Below are positions 6,142 to 15,210 of a stretch of 31,291 bases of DNA, in pieces. Each line of letters begins with the position of its first letter. Position 1 is the first letter of the stretch. Source of the stretch: Bacteroidales bacterium (GTDB taxonomy: Bacteria > Bacteroidota > Bacteroidia > Bacteroidales > GCA-2748055); contig JAGLTY010000001.1 of the NCBI GenBank assembly GCA_023135025.1, forward strand, positions 1 to 31,291. The letters are read 5' to 3'. The notes beneath the pieces are model-generated. The model saw only the letters and a list, made by a program, of their open reading frames with translations, was not told where the DNA came from and searched no databases. The position numbers and the translations under genes were made by a program.

Positions 6142-9012
6142 TCAGTCCCGGTACGCTTCAATGGGTGCGCAGGAGCAGACCAGGTTGCGGTCGCCATAGC
6201 CATCATTGATACGGCTTACCGAGGGCCAGAACTTGTTCTCCCTGACCCAGGGGAGCGGGAAGGCAGCCCTCTCCCTGGAGTAGCTTTGCTCCCAGTTTTC
6301 GGTGAGTAGCATTTCAGCTGTGTGGGGTGAGTTCCTAAGCACGCTCTCTTCTGCTTTCAGTTTCCCGTTGGCGATCTCCATAATGTCCTTGTGGATATCG
6401 ATCATGGCCTGGATAAAACGGTCCAGTTCAGCTTTGGATTCACTCTCTGTTGGCTCCATCATCAGAGTGCCATGCACCGGGAACGAAAGGGTGGGAGCGT
6501 GGAAGCCATAGTCCATCAGCCGTTTTGCTATATCGGCCTCAGTGATATCGGCCATGGTCTTAAATTTCCTGCAATCCAGGATCATCTCATGAGCCACAAA
6601 TCCTTCTGTGCCGGTATATAGAATGTCATAGTAATCTTTCAGAGCGGTTGCCACATAGTTGGCGTTGAGGATGGCTATGCGCGTTGATTCTGTGAGTCCC
6701 TCTGCACCGAGCATCCTGATATATGCGTGGGAGATGGCAAGGATTCCAGCACTTCCGTAAGGTGAAGCTGCCACGCTGCTAATACCTTTCATACCACCAG
6801 TCTCCACCAGTGGATGAGCGGGCAGGTATTCCACCAGGTGGTTGGCCACACCAATGGGGCCAACTCCGGGACCACCCCCGCCATGTGGAATGGCAAAGGT
6901 TTTGTGAAGGTTCAGGTGGCAAACATCGGCACCTATAATAGCAGGATTGGTCAATCCCACCTGGGCATTCATATTGGCTCCGTCCATATAGACCTGACCA
7001 CCGAAATTGTGCACAATTTCGATAGTTTCCCGGATGTTGTCTTCGAATACTCCGTGGGTGGAAGGGTAGGTTATCATACTAGATGAGAGCACCTCCTTAT
7101 GGCCTTCAGCCAGCTCTTTTAAGTGTGCCGTATCGATGTTGCCATGTTCATCGCACCTGACCACTTTTACCTCCAAACCAGCCATTACCCCGCTGGCCGG
7201 ATTGGTTCCATGTGCCGATGCAGGGATCAGGACTACATTTCGCCCTGTATCTCCCCTGTCTTTATGGTAAGCCTGGATCACCATCAGTCCGGTATACTCC
7301 CCGGCAGCCCCTGAGTTGGGCTGGAACGAGATGGTTTCAAAACCGGTGATCTCTTTCAGTGCCTGTTCCAGTTCATTGATCAGCTGATGAAATCCTTCGG
7401 TCTGGTTAATGGGGACAAAGGGATGCAGAGATGCAAATTCAGGCCAGCTTACCGGCATCAGTTGGGAAGCGGCATTAAGTTTCATAGTGCACGATCCAAG
7501 GGATATCATGGACTGGGTCAGGGAGATATCCTTTCGCTCCAGCATCCTGATATAACGCATCATCTCTGTTTCGGAACGATACCTGTGGAAGGTTTCCTGT
7601 GGAAGGATCGGTGATTTCCTGGCGAAAACCTGTTTGAAGCTGATGGCAGGTTCAAGGTTTTCCTGGAGATGGAACCCTTTTCTTACGGCCATAGAAAAGA
7701 TCTCAAGGATCTCGTTAAGCCGCTTCTCATGTGTGGTTTCGTCGGTGGAGAATTGAACAGTAGCGTCATCGGGGTAGTAGAAGTTGATCTCCTTCTCTTC
7801 GGCAAGTTTCCGGATCTCATCGGCAGTCAGCTCACCAGGAAGCACCACCCTGAGAGTATCAAAAAAATCCTGGTGGACCAGGGTGTAACCCATGGCTTTC
7901 AGTTGTGACGCCAGGTAGGACGCGCCTGTATGGATATTGGAGGCGATCCGTTTCAATCCTTCCGGACCATGGTAAGCCACATACATTCCGGCCATGCTGG
8001 CCAGGAGTGCCTGAGCGGTACAGATATTAGAAGTGGCACGTTCCCGCTTGATATGTTGTTCCCGGGTCTGGAGTGCCATGCGGAGGGCCGGTTTCTCATT
8101 CACATCGATGGAGATTCCGATGATACGGCCCGGAATATCTCTTTTGAAACTCTCTTTGGTTGCAAAATAGGCTGCGTGGGGTCCGCCGTAGAACATGGGT
8201 ATCCCGAAACGCTGTGTGGAACCCACCACAACATCGGCATCCCATTCACCCGGAGGTGTAAGCAGTACCAGGCTCATAATATCTGCCGCTACCGCAACAG
8301 CAATCTCCTTTTCATGCGCCGATTGTGTAAACCCGGCATAGTCCCTGATCTCCCCATCGCCAGCGGGGTACTGGACCAGGGCTCCAAAAAAGGAACCCTC
8401 CAGCCCGGTATCCAGGTAGGATCCGAATTCAAGTTTAATACCCAGTGGTTCGGCCCTGGTTATTAAAACAGCCTTTGTTTGGGGGAATATATTCTTATCC
8501 ACGAAAAACCTGTTCCTGCCCTCCTTGACAGCAGCCCTGGAGCGTGCATTGAAAAACATGATCATGGCTTCGGATGCCGCAGTGGCTTCATCCAGCAGTG
8601 ATGCGTTGGCCATCTCCATTCCGGTCAGTTCCATGACCATGGTCTGGAAGTTCAGCAGCGCTTCAAGCCTGCCCTGGGAAATTTCAGCCTGGTATGGTGT
8701 GTATGAGGTATACCAGTTGGGATTTTCCAGGATATTACGCTGGATCACCGGGGGGAGTATGGTATTGTAATATCCAATTCCCATATAGGTTTTGAACATC
8801 TTGTTCTTACAGGCCACCTCCTTTATCCTTTCCAGGTAGGTCTGTTCATCAACTGCCCCTGGCAGGTTCATGGAGTGGTCCTTTAATATGGAAGCAGGGA
8901 TGGTTTTGGCGACCAGTTCCTCTAAGGTTCCAACTCCAATGGTGTTCAACATTTTTTCAATCTCAGGCTGCCGGGGGCCCAGGTGACGCTGACTAAACTG
9001 ATCAGATTTCAT
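6142..9012 (-). CDS. gcvP: Glycine dehydrogenase (decarboxylating), P-protein of the glycine cleavage system
   Basis: A 956-residue, full-length fused P-protein. It uses PLP to decarboxylate glycine and passes the aminomethyl group to the lipoyl arm of H-protein. The ATG at 9012 gives the usual start (MKSDQFSQRHLGPRQPEI); a longer frame to 9060 would only add an unlikely extension overlapping a putative promoter. The N-terminal half has YTPYQAEISQGRLEALLNFQ; the C-terminal half has SLGSCTMKLNA, HGTNPASG and the PLP lysine in HLNLHKTFAIPHGGGGPG (Lys704). Nothing looks broken. The H-, T- and L-protein genes are not adjacent. A perfect TATATTTG element lies at 9058-9065, giving a short leader; no glycine riboswitch was seen. 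Confidence 0.97.
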   Translation of the reverse strand: MKSDQFSQRHLGPRQPEIEKMLNTIGVGTLEELVAKTIPASILKDHSMNLPGAVDEQTYLERIKEVACKNKMFKTYMGIGYYNTILPPVIQRNILENPNWYTSYTPYQAEISQGRLEALLNFQTMVMELTGMEMANASLLDEATAASEAMIMFFNARSRAAVKEGRNRFFVDKNIFPQTKAVLITRAEPLGIKLEFGSYLDTGLEGSFFGALVQYPAGDGEIRDYAGFTQSAHEKEIAVAVAADIMSLVLLTPPGEWDADVVVGSTQRFGIPMFYGGPHAAYFATKESFKRDIPGRIIGISIDVNEKPALRMALQTREQHIKRERATSNICTAQALLASMAGMYVAYHGPEGLKRIASNIHTGASYLASQLKAMGYTLVHQDFFDTLRVVLPGELTADEIRKLAEEKEINFYYPDDATVQFSTDETTHEKRLNEILEIFSMAVRKGFHLQENLEPAISFKQVFARKSPILPQETFHRYRSETEMMRYIRMLERKDISLTQSMISLGSCTMKLNAASQLMPVSWPEFASLHPFVPINQTEGFHQLINELEQALKEITGFETISFQPNSGAAGEYTGLMVIQAYHKDRGDTGRNVVLIPASAHGTNPASGVMAGLEVKVVRCDEHGNIDTAHLKELAEGHKEVLSSSMITYPSTHGVFEDNIRETIEIVHNFGGQVYMDGANMNAQVGLTNPAIIGADVCHLNLHKTFAIPHGGGGPGVGPIGVANHLVEYLPAHPLVETGGMKGISSVAASPYGSAGILAISHAYIRMLGAEGLTESTRIAILNANYVATALKDYYDILYTGTEGFVAHEMILDCRKFKTMADITEADIAKRLMDYGFHAPTLSFPVHGTLMMEPTESESKAELDRFIQAMIDIHKDIMEIANGKLKAEESVLRNSPHTAEMLLTENWEQSYSRERAAFPLPWVRENKFWPSVSRINDGYGDRNLVCSCAPIEAYRD

Positions 9013-9057
9013 AAAATGAGAATAAGTTATTACCAGTAAGACTTGGTTACTGACGCG

Positions 9058-9065
9058 CAAATATA
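9058..9065 (-). promoter_or_regulatory. Candidate -7 promoter element for gcvP
   Basis: TATATTTG on the minus strand is an exact match to the Bacteroidota -7 consensus TAnnTTTG. It lies 46 bases upstream of the gcvP ATG and would give a 5' leader of roughly 40 bases. No TTTG at the -33 distance was found, so the call rests on the -7 element alone. Confidence 0.4.
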
Positions 9066-9105
9066 AAGAAACCTTTGTTTAAAAATGTTGAAGGAAATCA
9101 TGTTG

Positions 9106-9750
9106 TTAAGCCAATGCAAGGAACGGGTTATTTGAAGCTTCATCTCCAATGGTTGTGGGATCCCCGTGGCCTGGATAAACAGTTGTTTCCGGGGGAAGGG
9201 TCAATAACCTGTTCCGTATGGAACTGATCAGGGTATCGTAGTCGCCTCCAGGCAGATCGGTGCGACCGATGCTCCCCTGGAAAAGGGCATCTCCCGTGAT
9301 CACAAATCCCCCTTCGGGGTAGTAGAAGGAGAGGCTGCCAGGTGAGTGACCCGGAACCAGGATGGCTTTGAGGAAGTCATCACCGATTTCAATGGATGCA
9401 TTATCACCGATCGGTTTATCAATTCCTGAAAGTGGTTCAACCTGAAGTCCGTAGATATCTCCCATCAGGGGAACGTTGTTCAGCAAATTGGACTCATCCG
9501 GGTGTGCACGCAGTGGACATTTATAGGTGGTCTGCATATGTTGAACACCAAGAACATGATCTACATGGCAATGGGTGTTCAGCTGTCCAATAATATTTAA
9601 TCCGTTGGAGGTGATGTAGCGGTCAAAGGTGTTGATCTCGTCTGGAGAATAGAAAGCAGGATCGATGACCAGGCAATCTCCCTTCTCGTTCCTGACCAGG
9701 TAGGTGTTGACCTGGAAAGCGTTGAATACAAGTGACTCTATGGTTAGCAT
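9106..9750 (-). CDS. MBL-fold metallo-hydrolase (glyoxalase II-like)
   Basis: A 214-residue cytoplasmic metallo-beta-lactamase-fold hydrolase. The metal motif THCHVDH (His60, His62, Asp64, His65) is intact, followed by VPGHSPGSLSFY, FVITGDALFQGSIGRTDLPGGD and YPGHGDPT. This set of motifs matches the small YcbL/GloB-like group that hydrolyses thioesters such as S-lactoylglutathione analogues; the true substrate here is uncertain, since many Bacteroidota lack glutathione. The ATG at 9750 follows the pcm stop by one base, so the two genes form an operon on the minus strand. Confidence 0.9.
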   Translation of the reverse strand: MLTIESLVFNAFQVNTYLVRNEKGDCLVIDPAFYSPDEINTFDRYITSNGLNIIGQLNTHCHVDHVLGVQHMQTTYKCPLRAHPDESNLLNNVPLMGDIYGLQVEPLSGIDKPIGDNASIEIGDDFLKAILVPGHSPGSLSFYYPEGGFVITGDALFQGSIGRTDLPGGDYDTLISSIRNRLLTLPPETTVYPGHGDPTTIGDEASNNPFLALA

Positions 9751-9751
9751 A

Positions 9752-10402
9752 TTACTGGTTTTTACCCCTTAACAGGGGGACAAAAGAGAAATGGCCATGC
9801 TCGCTACGCTGAAAGTGATCTTCAGTTTCTCTCACCATACGGATCATTTTCTGACCGAACTTGTCTCCTTCAGGAACTACAAGTATACCCCCCACGGCCA
9901 GCTGGTTAAGAAGGAGCTGTGGGATTTCCGGGGCTGCAGCAGTGATCAGGATTCTATCGAAAGGCTGGTAAGCGGATAATCCTTCGTAGCCATCGCCGTA
10001 AAAATAGATGGGTTTATAGTTCAATGGTCCCAATGTTTTCTGGGCATCAAGGAAGAGCTGTCGCTGCCTCTCTATGGTGTAGACCCGTGCACCAAGTTCC
10101 AGCAGAACAGCTGTCTGATATCCGGAACCGGTTCCAACCTCCAGGACCTTCAGGTGTTTTTTCACCTCCAGCAGATCGGTTTGAAATGCAACTGTATAGG
10201 GTTGGGAGATGGTTTGTCCCGCCGCGATGGGAAAGGCTTTATCAGTGTAAGAAAAGTTGACAAAACTGCTATCCATAAAGAGATGCCGCGGAACCCGCCC
10301 CATGGCTTCCAGTACATCTTCATTTATGATCCCTTTGGATCTAATGGAGTCTATTAGCTTCTTTCTTAACCCTTTATGTCTAAAACTATCTGCCTGTTCC
10401 AT
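9752..10402 (-). CDS. pcm: Protein-L-isoaspartate O-methyltransferase
   Basis: A 216-residue enzyme that methylates L-isoaspartyl residues in damaged proteins using SAM, starting their repair. Family hallmarks are AMGRVPRHLF near the start, AFPIAAGQTISQP (the substrate-side GQTISQP at 62-68), VLEVGTGSGYQTAVLLEL (motif I, 86-96), YTIERQ, and LLNQLAVGGILVVPEGD. The ATG at 10402 is used; the frame can be extended to a TTG at 10414, but that would sit inside a TATATTTG promoter-like element (10412-10419), which would leave a nearly leaderless transcript. It is the first gene of a two-gene operon with the MBL-fold hydrolase. Confidence 0.95.
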   Translation of the reverse strand: MEQADSFRHKGLRKKLIDSIRSKGIINEDVLEAMGRVPRHLFMDSSFVNFSYTDKAFPIAAGQTISQPYTVAFQTDLLEVKKHLKVLEVGTGSGYQTAVLLELGARVYTIERQRQLFLDAQKTLGPLNYKPIYFYGDGYEGLSAYQPFDRILITAAAPEIPQLLLNQLAVGGILVVPEGDKFGQKMIRMVRETEDHFQRSEHGHFSFVPLLRGKNQ

Positions 10403-10514
10403 CTGGATGGACAAATATAATGGATATTCTTAAACATATATGGAGTTTTTTTTGACACTTGATGCAATTATCACTCATGAGTTACAGTTATAGAATCAGA
10501 GGTCGACCATCTGA

Positions 10515-11933
10515 ATGAAGAACCAGAGAAAACAGAGAATTCTGTATATTTTATTTGACTTCCTTGCTGCCATGTCGGCCTGGGCTCTCTTTTTTCTTTA
10601 TCGAAAGATTCAGATAGAGCCCCAGGTATTTGGAACGGAGGTCCCCATCACCCTGGGTCCCAGATTCTGGACAGGAATCCTCAGCCTTCCTTTTGCATGG
10701 ATTCTGTTATACTACTTCACGGGTTTTTATAACAATATGTTTCGCCGTTCCCGGCTGGATGATTTCATCCGCACCCTGCTCAGTTCACTGCTGGGTGTTG
10801 TTATCGTTTTCTTTCTGTTGATACTGGATGATACAATTTTGGATTATACCTATTACTACAGCCTTTTTACCACACTTTTCCTGTTGCATTTCACTCTAAC
10901 ATTGATTCCAAGGATGATTCTTACCAGCAGGATGGTTGCGAAGGTTCATAAGCGGGAAATCGGTTTTAAAACTGTAATGATTGGAAGCAATGAGAATGCT
11001 GTGGATGTGTATCTGGATATAATAAATCAAAAGAGGTCCAATGGATACGATATTCTCGGTTTTATCAATGTGCAAAAGAAGGAGCATTACCAGTTGCAGG
11101 ATCATCTCACTCACCTGGGAGGGCATGAAAATATGAAGTCCATTTTAATGGATTGGGAGGTGGAAGAGGTAATCATTGCCCTGGATCCCCTGGAACAAGA
11201 TAAAATTGGGGATATTGTTAACAGGCTCTCATTGCTTGATATCAAGATAAGTGCCATCCCAAGTATGACCGATATCCTGACAGGGAAGGTGAAAAGCACC
11301 ACTATTTTTGGTACCCCTCTGCTTGAGGTGAATCAGGATGTGATGCCTGCCTGGCAACAAAATGTGAAACAGTTGATGGATATTGTGATCTCGGTACTGG
11401 CCTTGATTCTTCTGATACCTATGAGCTTGTTCATGATCATAGGAGTGAAGCTCTCTTCGTCAGGTCCCATCTTGTATAAGCAGGGCAGGATAGGCAGGTT
11501 TGGCCGGGAGTTTATGATCTTCAAGTTTCGCTCCATGTATCATAACGCAGAAGAGAATGGTCCGGAGCTCTCCTCAAAGCACGATCCAAGAGTGACTCGT
11601 TTTGGACAAATGATGCGGAAACACAGGTTTGACGAAATTCCCAATTTCATCAATGTATTGAGAGGCGATATGGCACTGGTGGGACCGCGGCCCGAAAGAG
11701 AATATTTTATCGATAAAATTACAAAAATAGCACCCCATTATATTCACCTGCACAAGGTGAAACCAGGAATTACCTCATGGGGCCAGGTGAAGTATGGCTA
11801 TGCCGAAAGTGTGGAGGAGATGATTAAGAGGCTCAGGTTTGATATTCTCTATATTGAAAATATGTCCCTATTTGTTGATGTAAAGATTCTGTTCTACACA
11901 GTGATTACCATTATGAAAGGAAGGGGAGTATAG
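10515..11933 (+). CDS. Undecaprenyl-phosphate sugar-1-phosphate transferase (polyisoprenylphosphate hexose-1-P transferase)
   Basis: A 472-residue integral membrane enzyme of the WbaP/WcaJ type. It moves a sugar-1-phosphate from a nucleotide sugar to undecaprenyl phosphate, the first step of exopolysaccharide, capsule or O-antigen synthesis. The N-terminus has four to five transmembrane helices (residues about 8-130), then a Rossmann-like CoA-binding-type domain (FKTVMIGSNENA onward), a re-entrant hydrophobic helix near 285-305 (VISVLALILLIPMSLFMIIG), and the catalytic C-terminus: YKQGRIGRFGREFMIFKFRSM, DPRVTRFGQMMRKHRFDEIP and NVLRGDMALVGPRPE. All expected catalytic motifs are present. Unusually it stands alone: no glycosyltransferase, flippase or polymerase gene is next to it. 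A hairpin terminator overlaps its stop codon. Confidence 0.93.
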   Translation: MKNQRKQRILYILFDFLAAMSAWALFFLYRKIQIEPQVFGTEVPITLGPRFWTGILSLPFAWILLYYFTGFYNNMFRRSRLDDFIRTLLSSLLGVVIVFFLLILDDTILDYTYYYSLFTTLFLLHFTLTLIPRMILTSRMVAKVHKREIGFKTVMIGSNENAVDVYLDIINQKRSNGYDILGFINVQKKEHYQLQDHLTHLGGHENMKSILMDWEVEEVIIALDPLEQDKIGDIVNRLSLLDIKISAIPSMTDILTGKVKSTTIFGTPLLEVNQDVMPAWQQNVKQLMDIVISVLALILLIPMSLFMIIGVKLSSSGPILYKQGRIGRFGREFMIFKFRSMYHNAEENGPELSSKHDPRVTRFGQMMRKHRFDEIPNFINVLRGDMALVGPRPEREYFIDKITKIAPHYIHLHKVKPGITSWGQVKYGYAESVEEMIKRLRFDILYIENMSLFVDVKILFYTVITIMKGRGV

Positions 11934-11968
11934 GTACCGTTTGATACCCATACTCCCCTTTATCTTTT
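11921..11968 (+). terminator. Rho-independent terminator after the sugar-phosphate transferase gene
   Basis: AAGGGGAGTAT (11921-11931) pairs perfectly with ATACTCCCCTT (11950-11960), extended inside by GGTA (11933-11936) with TACC (11945-11948). The stem starts within the last codons of the gene and is followed by TATCTTTT, a modest U-tract. It may also slow transcription arriving from the convergent peptidase gene. Confidence 0.7.
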
Positions 11969-11997
11969 GAACCTATATATTCCCCAAAGTCTGAGAT

Positions 11998-14103
11998 CTA
12001 ATTGAGGCCCCTGCCATTCAGCAGTGGTTCTATGGTGGGCTCAGCGCCCCGAAAATTAACATACATTTCCATCTCCTCCAGTGAACCTCCCTTTTCAAGT
12101 ATGTTCACCCGGAACGAAGTGGCCGTGGCCTGGTCGAACAGGCTGGTCTCCACGAAAGCATTAAATGCATCTTTGTCCAGCACCTCAGACCACATATAGC
12201 TGTAATAGCCGGCAGAATATCCCCCGGAAAAAATGTGCTGAAAATAGTTGGATTTATACCGCGGGATGATCTCATCTATCAGTCCAATCCGTTTCATGGA
12301 GGCCTCCTCAAAATCATTGGCATTCAGTCCCGAAGCCTCTTTCAGGGTGTGATAATCCATATCAAGGATCGATGCGGCCGTATATTCAACAGTTACAAAT
12401 CCCTGATTGAACTTACTGGCAGCCTGCAGTTTATCGATAAGTTGATCCGGGATCACCTCACCGGTCTGGTAATGTTTCGCGTAGGTTTTAAGCACATCGG
12501 GATGGGCCGCCCAGTTCTCCATGATCTGGGAAGGAAGCTCTACAAAATCTGTGGCAACAGATGTGCCGGAGACGGTCAGGTATTCACATTTGGTGAGCAT
12601 GGAGTGGAGCGCATGTCCGAATTCATGAAAGAAAGTGAGTGTTTCATCAAAGCTAAGCAGGGCTGGCTTATCGCCTGTAGGCCTGGTAAAGTTCATTACA
12701 ATCAGGTGTACAGGAGTAACCTGCTTGCCCTCTTTAACATGAGCCTTTCGAATGCTGGTGCTCCAGGCACCACCTCTTTTCCCTGCTCTCGGGTGGAAGT
12801 CCATGTAGAGAATGCCCAGGTGCGATCCATCCCGCTCTTTCACTTCATAAGCCATCACCTCCTCATGGTAAACGGGAAGATCGCTTCTCGGCTCAAAAGT
12901 GAGTCCATAAAGGTTGTTCACCACATTGAAAAGTCCCTCTTTGACAGTCTCCAGACTGAAGTAGCTTCTGACCACCTCTTCATCCAGTTCATATTTCTCT
13001 TGTCGGATCTTCTCGGCATAGTACCACCAGTCCCACGAAGCCAGCTGAAAATCTCTGCCTTCCCGGTCGATCATCTCCTGCATCATGATTGCTTCTTCTC
13101 TGGCTTTGTCCAGAGCAGGTTCCCAGATCTGCATCATCAGGTCATAAACATTCTCCGCTTTTTTGGACATTCGCTCTTCCAGAACAAATGCTGCATGGGT
13201 TTCATAACCCAGCAGGTTGGCACGTTCGATCCGAAGTTCCAGAATCTCTGTAATTATCTGGTTGTTGTCATATTCGTTACCGTTATTGCTACGCATAAAC
13301 ATAGCTCTGTAGATCTTTTCCCTCAGTTCCCTGTTTTCAGCATACTGGAGGAAGGGGATCCAGCTTGGCTTCTGGAGGGTAAATACCCATTTGCCATCCT
13401 GATCCGCTGCCTTAGCCGCATCTGCAGCTGCGGAGCGAACCGATTCGGGCAGTCCTGCCAGATCGGCTTCGCTATCAATAATCAGTTGATAATTGTTGGT
13501 CTCCTTCAGCAGATTATCGCCAAACTGCATGGTCAGCATGGAAAGCTTCTTATCTATCTCTTTGATCCTCTCTTTCGCCTCTCCCTCCAGGTTGGCGCCT
13601 CCCCTTACAAAACCGCGGTAGGTCTTTTTAAGGACCATGGCCTGTTCATCCGAGAGATCCAGTGATTCCCTCTCTGCATAGATGGCTTGGACCTTTTCAA
13701 ACAGTTCCGGATTCAGTTTGATGCTGCTATTGTGAACGGTTAGAACCGGCATGATTACCCTGGCAATGGAGTCGAGTTCATCATTGGTCTCGGCCGAGCG
13801 TAGCCTGAAAAAAACGCCGTTTACCCTGCTCAGCGACTCTCCGCTTTTATCCAGTGCTTCAATGGTATTTTCAAATGTAGCTACATCGCTGTTGCTTACG
13901 ATGGCATCAATTTCTGCCTGCTGCAACTTCATTCCCTCCTCAAAGGCAGGTATAAAGTGTTCATTCTCAATTTTATCAAAGGGAGGTACTCCGAATGGAG
14001 TTGTGTATTCAGTCAGAAATGGATTCATGCTTTCTGTTTTTTTTGTGTTGCACCCGGACAGGATGAGGGTTCCAACTACCAAAGCTACAATCAGTTTTTT
14101 CAC
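11998..14103 (-). CDS. M3-family metallopeptidase lipoprotein (Dcp-like dipeptidyl carboxypeptidase)
   Basis: A 701-residue zinc oligopeptidase. The zinc motif HEFGH lies at 493-497, and the downstream sequence VATDFVELPSQIMENW supplies the third ligand region typical of M3 enzymes. The conserved HPRAGKRGGAWSTS and FSGGYSAGYYSYMWSEVLD segments are those of the Dcp branch, which removes C-terminal dipeptides from peptides. The start is GTG at 14103; no ATG lies nearby in frame, and the GTG gives a correct lipoprotein signal (MKKLIVALVVGTLILSGC, Cys18). The protein is therefore likely anchored in the periplasm and used for peptide breakdown. Monocistronic, separated from groES by a terminator. 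Confidence 0.95.
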   Translation of the reverse strand: MKKLIVALVVGTLILSGCNTKKTESMNPFLTEYTTPFGVPPFDKIENEHFIPAFEEGMKLQQAEIDAIVSNSDVATFENTIEALDKSGESLSRVNGVFFRLRSAETNDELDSIARVIMPVLTVHNSSIKLNPELFEKVQAIYAERESLDLSDEQAMVLKKTYRGFVRGGANLEGEAKERIKEIDKKLSMLTMQFGDNLLKETNNYQLIIDSEADLAGLPESVRSAAADAAKAADQDGKWVFTLQKPSWIPFLQYAENRELREKIYRAMFMRSNNGNEYDNNQIITEILELRIERANLLGYETHAAFVLEERMSKKAENVYDLMMQIWEPALDKAREEAIMMQEMIDREGRDFQLASWDWWYYAEKIRQEKYELDEEVVRSYFSLETVKEGLFNVVNNLYGLTFEPRSDLPVYHEEVMAYEVKERDGSHLGILYMDFHPRAGKRGGAWSTSIRKAHVKEGKQVTPVHLIVMNFTRPTGDKPALLSFDETLTFFHEFGHALHSMLTKCEYLTVSGTSVATDFVELPSQIMENWAAHPDVLKTYAKHYQTGEVIPDQLIDKLQAASKFNQGFVTVEYTAASILDMDYHTLKEASGLNANDFEEASMKRIGLIDEIIPRYKSNYFQHIFSGGYSAGYYSYMWSEVLDKDAFNAFVETSLFDQATATSFRVNILEKGGSLEEMEMYVNFRGAEPTIEPLLNGRGLN

Positions 14104-14160
14104 AATGTCTGTTTTTAAGATGAATATATGAAGGGTGCAAGATAGGGCTAATCAGGGGTA

Positions 14161-14198
14161 TAAAAAAGAAGGGCTGCCATGTCGAGTAGCAGCCCTTC
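14161..14198 (-). terminator. Rho-independent terminator after groES
   Basis: A 10-bp stem (14168-14177 with 14189-14198; core AAGGGCTGC/GCAGCCCTT) and 11-base loop, followed on the minus strand by a run of six T's (14167-14162). It lies about 60 bases past the groES stop and marks the end of the crp / thioredoxin-glutaredoxin / groES transcript. Confidence 0.8.
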
Positions 14199-14257
14199 GG
14201 CAGAAACCTAAAGATTTTGATAATGGTAAAATTGCCTACAGCCGGTCAGGCACGATA

Positions 14258-14539
14258 TTAAATCTTGTCTGTTTCAACAATCCTTCCTAGGATATCGGCA
14301 TAGGGCATCATCAGGTACTCTTTACCGTCGAATTCCAGTTCTGTTCCTGAAAAATTCTTATAAAAAACCACATCGCCTACTGATACCTCAGGGTCTTCGA
14401 TCCCGCTGATAGACAGTACTTTTGCAAATTGAGGTTTCTCTTTAACGGTGTCAGGAATGATGATTCCCGAAGCTGTTTTCTCTTCTTTGGCTTCAATCTC
14501 AAGAAGCACATGTTGATTGATTGGCTGTAACTCTTTCAT
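14258..14539 (-). CDS. groES: Co-chaperonin GroES-family protein (solitary)
   Basis: A 93-residue Cpn10 protein. The beta-barrel opening (LQPINQHVLLEIEAKEEKT), the mobile loop that docks onto GroEL (SGIIIPDTVKEKP, residues about 24-36) and the closing GTELEFDGKEYLMMPYADILG are all recognisable. GroES caps GroEL and helps client protein folding. It differs noticeably from the main Bacteroidota GroES (which usually begins MKIKPLADRV), and no groEL gene follows: the transcript ends in a terminator. It is more likely an accessory paralogue expressed with a redox protein and a Crp-type regulator than the housekeeping copy, although the rest of the genome is not visible. Confidence 0.88.
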   Translation of the reverse strand: MKELQPINQHVLLEIEAKEEKTASGIIIPDTVKEKPQFAKVLSISGIEDPEVSVGDVVFYKNFSGTELEFDGKEYLMMPYADILGRIVETDKI

Positions 14540-14574
14540 TTTACTTTAATTTAGGTTTACTATAAGCGTCGAAC

Positions 14575-15156
14575 TTATTTTATATCAAGCAGTTGATTGA
14601 TCCGGGCCTTGTCAAAACCCACAATCATCTGTCCGTTTATCTCTGTCTGGGGGACACCTTGCTGCCCGCTTTTTCTGACCATTGCTTCGGCAGCTGAGTT
14701 ATCTGCTGCCACATTGATCTCCCTGTACCTGACCTGCTGCTGCTTCAGGTATGTTTTCAGTGTTGTGCACCAGCTGCAGGAAGGTGTGGTATATACGATA
14801 ACCTGCCTGCTCTTTCCGGGTTCACCTCCTCTATGTCCGCCTATTTCACGTCCCGATAAGATGGATCCATAGGCCGATTCGGTCTGGCACCCTTTGATAA
14901 GGTTAACCATTTTGCCATTCTCAAAAACAACCAGGCTGGGAGCAGTGGTTACCTTCAGTCGTTCGTGGATATCGCGGACGCTGTTCACATCAGCTGTAAA
15001 AAGGTTGAGTGACTCCTCGCTATTCATATTCTTTAGCCTCTCCAGTGCACAATCGCTCTCACCGGCACCACTTTTATATAGCAGCAGAAAGGCCCTCTCT
15101 TTTGTGGAGATTCCTGATTCCAGATCTTCGTATGAATGTAAAGGTGTTGTTTCCAT
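14575..15156 (-). CDS. Two-domain thioredoxin-like/glutaredoxin-like protein
   Basis: A 193-residue cytoplasmic protein (ATG 15156; an in-frame TTG just upstream is less likely). Residues 1 to about 100 look like a thioredoxin fold: FLLLYKSG, LFTADVNS, and the cis-Pro segment TTAPSLVVFENGK. The usual CxxC is gone; only Cys36 remains in the active-site region (SGAGESDCALE). Residues about 115-193 are a glutaredoxin/NrdH-type domain with intact CSWC (Cys127, Cys130), the cis-Pro GVPQTEI and the closing MIVGFDKARI. The first domain probably binds partners, while the second does disulfide exchange. It lies between a Crp-family regulator and a groES paralogue on one strand, with about 55 and 35 bases between, suggesting joint expression under redox or stress conditions. 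Confidence 0.85.
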   Translation of the reverse strand: METTPLHSYEDLESGISTKERAFLLLYKSGAGESDCALERLKNMNSEESLNLFTADVNSVRDIHERLKVTTAPSLVVFENGKMVNLIKGCQTESAYGSILSGREIGGHRGGEPGKSRQVIVYTTPSCSWCTTLKTYLKQQQVRYREINVAADNSAAEAMVRKSGQQGVPQTEINGQMIVGFDKARINQLLDIK

Positions 15157-15210
15157 CAAATTCTCGTACTATTTATGAAAGCACAAAGAAACTGTGGCGG
15201 GGTGAAGTTT

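Noticed and set aside
7930..8466. 178-codon plus-strand frame opposite gcvP
   Set aside because: Antisense shadow of a highly conserved gene; His- and Gly-rich translation without motifs.
10412..10419. Perfect TATATTTG just before pcm
   Set aside because: A start site downstream of it would leave only about three bases before the ATG, and no -33 box is present; not enough to call a promoter.
12235..13665. 476-codon plus-strand open frame opposite the M3 peptidase gene
   Set aside because: It is antisense to a clear, full-length metallopeptidase with intact motifs; its translation has no domain features. The long frame is a codon-use side effect.
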